Assembly: GCA_900765975.1 (NCBI GenBank) | Contig: CAAFTS010000020.1 | Location: 1-8,822 of the forward strand | Reading direction: 5' to 3' | DNA: 8,822 nucleotides | Source: Lachnospiraceae bacterium | GTDB lineage: Bacteria; Bacillota; Clostridia; Lachnospirales; Lachnospiraceae | Program-made: the position numbers and the translations under genes | Notes under the pieces: generated by a model | What the model was told of the DNA's origin: nothing | Databases searched by the model: none | The model's input: the letters and a program-made list of their open reading frames with translations, nothing else | Shown here: piece by piece, positions 5,846-8,822 of the stretch | Layout of the letters: every line of letters begins with the position of its first letter | Position numbering within the stretch: position 1 is the stretch's first letter

Positions 5846-7264
5846 ATGGAAAAAAAGGATGGTTTTTTTGAACGTTTTTTTGGGATTTCAAAAAATGGCT
5901 CTACAATGAAGATTGAGGTTCTGGCAGGAGTAACCACATTTATTACAATTGCCTATATTCTGATTTTGAATCCACAGATTTTGTCTGACCCATATATGAT
6001 TATGGGAGACACGATAATGGCTGGTAAGATTTCAAATGGTGTATTTATCGGTACCTGTATCGGTGCATTTATCGGAACGATTTTGTGTGCACTTTATGCA
6101 AAAGTTCCATTTGCACAGGCTCCGGGAATGGGGCTGAATGCGTTTTTTGCGTATACCGTAGTTCTAGGGATGGGATATAGTTATAACGAAGCGCTTGTAA
6201 TTGTATTTATTTCTGGTATATTCTTTATTGTCATTACAGCAGTGGGACTTCGTGAAGCAATTATTCGTTCCATTCCGGACGCTGTAAAAATGGCAATTAC
6301 ACCGGGAATCGGACTTTTTATTACAATCATCGGTCTGAAGAATGCAGGTCTGGTTGTAGGGAATGATGCAACACTGGTAAGCATGGTTGACTTTGCACAG
6401 TGGAGAAGTGAAGATGGAAATATTACTTTGATCAGCGGAGCACTGGTAGCACTCATTGGTCTGATTGTAATAGGGGTTCTTCATGCACGTAATGTAAAAG
6501 GGTCTATTTTGTATGGTATTCTTGCAGCAACGATTGCCGGGATTCCGCTGGGAGTTACAAAACTTTCCGCATTCGATATGAATATCGGTGGAAAATTCAG
6601 TGATTTTGCAGAGGTATCGTTCTTAAAGATGGATTTTGCAGGATTATTTGCAGGAGAAAATGCAGTGAGTACATTTTTAACTGTATTTATGCTGGTGTTA
6701 AGTTTCTCGCTTGTTAATATGTTTGACTCTATTGGAACTCTGATGGGAGCTGCAAAACAGTCAGGTATGATTGACAAAGATGGTGAGATTATTCATATGA
6801 AAGAAGCTTTGATGTCAGACGCTATTTCAACAGCAGCAGGTGCTATGGTTGGTACTTCTACAGTTACAACGGTAGTAGAATCCAGTGCAGGTATTGCAGT
6901 AGGTGGAAGAACAGGTATGACAAGCTTGGTAACAGCATTGTTATTCCTTGGATCTATTATCTTTGCACCGATCGTTAGTATCGTTCCGGGGGCAGCAACA
7001 GCTCCGGCATTGATTTTTGTAGGGATTTTGATGCTTAGTAATATTAAAGATGTAGACTTCAGTGATATGACAAATGCACTTCCGGCATTTTGTACTGTTG
7101 TATTCATGCCATTTACATATTCCATTGCAAATGGTGTAGCAGTAGGATTGATTATGTACTGTTTTATCAAATTGTTTACCGGAAAGGCTCGTGATATCAA
7201 AGCGTTGACATGGATTATTTCCATTGTGTTTATTTTGAGATATGCCTTTATGACCCTTGGATAA
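5846..7264 (+). CDS. pbuG: AzgA/PbuG-type purine (guanine/hypoxanthine) permease
   Basis: This 472-residue polytopic membrane protein belongs to the AzgA-like branch of nucleobase permeases (proton-coupled purine uptake; PbuG and PbuO in Bacillus). The start MEKKDGFFERFFGISKNGST followed by EVLAGVTTFITIAYILILNP (24-43) is typical. Signature stretches are APGMGLNAFFAY (92-103), VNMFDSIGTLMGAAKQSG (290-307), GTSTVTTVVESSAGIAVGGR (336-355, with the conserved Glu at 345) and MPFTYSIANGVAVG (421-434). Hydrophobic segments throughout fit a 12 to 14 helix fold. GTGAGGA lies about nine bases before the ATG. The gene sits behind a guanine-type riboswitch and 136 bases before guanine deaminase, so guanine is the most likely cargo. 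Hypoxanthine and adenine transport are known for relatives, so the symbol is by similarity and context. Confidence 0.9.
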   Translation: MEKKDGFFERFFGISKNGSTMKIEVLAGVTTFITIAYILILNPQILSDPYMIMGDTIMAGKISNGVFIGTCIGAFIGTILCALYAKVPFAQAPGMGLNAFFAYTVVLGMGYSYNEALVIVFISGIFFIVITAVGLREAIIRSIPDAVKMAITPGIGLFITIIGLKNAGLVVGNDATLVSMVDFAQWRSEDGNITLISGALVALIGLIVIGVLHARNVKGSILYGILAATIAGIPLGVTKLSAFDMNIGGKFSDFAEVSFLKMDFAGLFAGENAVSTFLTVFMLVLSFSLVNMFDSIGTLMGAAKQSGMIDKDGEIIHMKEALMSDAISTAAGAMVGTSTVTTVVESSAGIAVGGRTGMTSLVTALLFLGSIIFAPIVSIVPGAATAPALIFVGILMLSNIKDVDFSDMTNALPAFCTVVFMPFTYSIANGVAVGLIMYCFIKLFTGKARDIKALTWIISIVFILRYAFMTLG

Positions 7265-7294
7265 ACAAAATATAAAAAGGAAACTTTGATAGAA

Positions 7295-7330
7295 TAGAAA
7301 GCGGTAAGAGAAATATCTTGCCGCTTTCTA
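7295..7330 (+). other. 15-bp intergenic stem-loop without U-tract
   Basis: TAGAAAGCGGTAAGA (7295-7309) and TCTTGCCGCTTTCTA (7316-7330) form a 15-bp stem with one U-G pair and a six-base loop, 30 bases after the permease stop. The bases after it (AATAAAG) are not U-rich on the + strand and there is no T-run on the other strand, so it is not a standard intrinsic terminator. It may be a processing or stability element between permease and deaminase messages, or a leaky terminator. A weak promoter guess overlaps it (TTGCCG at 7319, TAATAT at 7342) but is not convincing. Confidence 0.6.
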
Positions 7331-7383
7331 AATAAAGAAGTAATATATTAATAGAATAACTTAAAAAAAGATGTATGAATTAG

Positions 7384-7392
7384 AAAGGCGGT
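7384..7392 (+). promoter_or_regulatory. Ribosome binding site fixing the guanine deaminase start
   Basis: AAGGCGGTG differs from the ideal AAGGAGGTG by one base and lies eight bases before the ATG at 7401. The in-frame ATG at 7371 has only an A-run before it and would add ten residues, so 7401 is the better start. Confidence 0.8.
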
Positions 7393-7400
7393 GTTCTGTT

Positions 7401-8684
7401 ATGGAAACAAAGCAGTCATTGTTTGCATTGAAAGGAAACATTATATACAGTAAGAGTCAGACACAGCTGGAAATCTGCGAGAACAGTTATCTGGTTTGTG
7501 AGGGAAAGGAAGTAAAGGGTGTTTATGCAGAACTTCCGGAAGAGTATAAGGGAGTTCCTGTCGAAGATTATGGCGATCGATTGATCATTCCGGGACTGGT
7601 AGATTTGCATGTACATGCACCACAGTATGCATTCCGGGGACTGGGAATGGATATGGAATTGTTGGAGTGGCTGGAGACGAATACATTTCCGGAGGAATCC
7701 AAGTATAAAGATCTGGAGTATGCCGGAAAGGCGTATCGCATTTTTGTAGATAATATGCGTAAAGGGGCTACAACACGTGCTTGTATCTTTGCAACAGTTC
7801 ATCGTAAGGCAACATTGCTTTTGATGGAACTCTTGGAAAATGCCGGATTATGTACAATGGTCGGAAAGGTTAATATGGATCGAAATTGTCCGGAATATCT
7901 GAGAGAAGAGACGCAGGAGTCCGCAGACGAGACAGTAGAGTGGATGAAAGATGTGCTCCATCGTAAGTTTAAAAAGACACAGGGAATTTTAACTCCTCGT
8001 TTTATTCCAAGTTGTACAGACGAACTGATGGAGATGCTGAAGATGGTACAGACACGTTATCAGATGCCGGTACAGTCCCATCTGTCAGAAAATTTTGGTG
8101 AGATTTCCTGGGTACAGGAGTTGTGTCCGGATTCTGAATTTTATGGAGATGCATATGATCGTTTTGGTTTATTCGGAGTTGATTGTAAGACAATTATGGC
8201 ACATTGTGTACATTCCGATGAACGAGAAATCGCTCGTATGAAAGAAAATGGTGTATTTATTGCACATTGTCCGGAATCCAATATGAATCTGGCATCGGGA
8301 ATTGCACCGATCCGTACTTATCTTGAGGAAGGACTTCATGTAGGACTTGGAAGTGATGTTGCCGGAGGCGCTACAGAAAATATGTTTACCGCAATGGCAC
8401 ATGCGATTCAGGCCTCAAAACTGCGCTGGAGATTGAAAGATGATTCATTGAAACCATTGACAGCTCCGGAAGTTTTCTATATGGCAACAAAAGGCGGCGG
8501 AGAATTCTTTGGAAAAGTAGGAAGTTTCGAAGAAGGATATGAACTGGATGCAGTTATTTTGGATGACAGCAGACTGGAGCATCCGCAGGATCTGACAATA
8601 CAGCAGCGTTTGGAACGAATGATCTATTTTTCAGATGATCGTGAGATTTATGCAAAATATGTCGCAGGAGAAAAATTGTTTTAG
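7401..8684 (+). CDS. guaD: Guanine deaminase
   Basis: Cytosolic zinc hydrolase of the amidohydrolase superfamily: guanine plus water gives xanthine and ammonia. It has 427 residues, normal for the family. Metal and catalytic residues are all visible: H70 and H72 in GLVDLHVH, H227 and E230 in QSHLSEN, H268 in MAHCVH and D319 in GLGSDVAGG. Guanine-binding candidates by comparison with known enzymes are Q75 in HAPQ and R200/F201 in PRF. Strong family stretches are LLEWLETNTFPEE (87-99), ATVHRKA (131-137) and GKVNMDRNCPEYL (155-167), which distinguish it from generic chlorohydrolases. It follows the purine permease with a 136-base gap containing a stem-loop, and no strong promoter of its own is seen. 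It is therefore probably expressed with the permease under the guanine riboswitch, so that imported guanine is degraded for nitrogen or passed on as xanthine. Confidence 0.96.
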   Translation: METKQSLFALKGNIIYSKSQTQLEICENSYLVCEGKEVKGVYAELPEEYKGVPVEDYGDRLIIPGLVDLHVHAPQYAFRGLGMDMELLEWLETNTFPEESKYKDLEYAGKAYRIFVDNMRKGATTRACIFATVHRKATLLLMELLENAGLCTMVGKVNMDRNCPEYLREETQESADETVEWMKDVLHRKFKKTQGILTPRFIPSCTDELMEMLKMVQTRYQMPVQSHLSENFGEISWVQELCPDSEFYGDAYDRFGLFGVDCKTIMAHCVHSDEREIARMKENGVFIAHCPESNMNLASGIAPIRTYLEEGLHVGLGSDVAGGATENMFTAMAHAIQASKLRWRLKDDSLKPLTAPEVFYMATKGGGEFFGKVGSFEEGYELDAVILDDSRLEHPQDLTIQQRLERMIYFSDDREIYAKYVAGEKLF

Positions 8685-8702
8685 TAAATTATTTTAGTAA
8701 GT

Positions 8703-8740
8703 AAAAGGAAGGTGACACGGGCTGTCACCTTCCTTTTGTT
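8703..8740 (+). terminator. Intrinsic terminator after guanine deaminase
   Basis: A perfect 15-bp stem, AAAAGGAAGGTGACA (8703-8717) with TGTCACCTTCCTTTT (8723-8737), has a five-base loop and ends in TTTTGTT. It closes the permease-deaminase unit 18 bases after the stop codon. It also serves as the apparent landing site of the intron that starts at 8742. Confidence 0.95.
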
Positions 8741-8741
8741 A

Positions 8742-8822
8742 GTGCGCCTTGCGGCGCACGTCGCTAATGGATGAAAGTTCCTAATCCGCCCTAGTAGTGG
8801 GAAGGATACAGCCAAGACCAAG
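8742..8822 (+). mobile_element. 5' end of a group IIC-like intron (domain I start)
   Basis: The sequence begins GTGCG, the group II intron 5' consensus, and GTGCGCC (8742-8748) pairs with GGCGCAC (8753-8759). Further on, GGATGAAAGTTCC (8769-8781) and AAGGATACAGCC (8802-8813) parallel the domain I segments GGGTGAGAGTCCC and AAGTAACAGTTAGCC of the known Oceanobacillus iheyensis IIC intron, as far as I remember it. The position immediately after an intrinsic terminator is the characteristic target of class IIC introns. The body of the intron and any reverse transcriptase lie beyond the window. Confidence 0.75.

Noticed and set aside
6164..7224. Several open frames of about 90-140 codons on the minus strand within the permease gene
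   Set aside because: They lie opposite a well-supported membrane protein gene, show no recognisable family and have no ribosome sites; they reflect codon bias on the sense strand.
7295..7330. Standard intrinsic terminator between permease and guanine deaminase
   Set aside because: The stem is strong but no U-tract follows on either strand, so it is listed as a stem-loop of unknown function instead.
1..8822. CRISPR array, tRNA or rRNA genes, phage or defence genes, insertion sequences
   Set aside because: No spaced direct repeats, cloverleaf sequences, transposase or phage-like proteins were seen; the only mobile DNA is the intron sequence at the two ends.

Overview
The window looks like chromosomal DNA of a Firmicute of the class Clostridia, most likely family Lachnospiraceae. 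I infer this from the moderate GC content, strong AGGAGG-type ribosome binding sites, TTGACA/TATACT-type promoters, two Gram-positive riboswitch classes (M-box and purine) and the flavour of the proteins. It carries six protein genes and rich RNA-level regulation, and a piece of a group II intron cut by the window boundary lies at each end.

Layout. Positions 1-86 are the 3' end (domains V and VI) of a group IIC-like intron on the + strand. mgtE (Mg2+ transporter/channel) follows on the - strand at 100-1434. Its leader carries an M-box Mg2+ riboswitch (about 1537-1698), an intrinsic terminator (1485-1520) and a good promoter (1717-1745). A divergent promoter region then serves a tightly spaced + strand cluster: a class I SAM-dependent methyltransferase of unknown substrate (1844-2626), hslO/Hsp33 (2649-3524) and glutamine-dependent NAD+ synthetase nadE (3547-5466).

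The second half is a guanine-handling module. It has an extended -10 promoter (5560-5587), a purine riboswitch with the guanine-type cytosine (5616-5679), an overlapping terminator (5662-5702), an AzgA/PbuG-type purine permease (5846-7264) and guanine deaminase (7401-8684), ending in a strong terminator (8703-8740). The terminator stem uses the riboswitch's own P3/J3-1/P1 3' strands, so ligand binding should prevent termination. This is the ON logic known from the adenine pbuE switch, here with a guanine-type pocket. It fits a module that imports guanine and deaminates it to xanthine when guanine is plentiful.

The right edge (8742-8822) is the 5' end of a group IIC-like intron inserted directly after the guanine deaminase terminator, the preferred target of that class. 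The two intron pieces point the same way and bracket about 8.65 kb of ordinary genes. I see no tRNA, rRNA, CRISPR array, phage gene or defence gene. The points most worth following are the guanine-ON architecture and the intron bracketing, not an unknown protein system.
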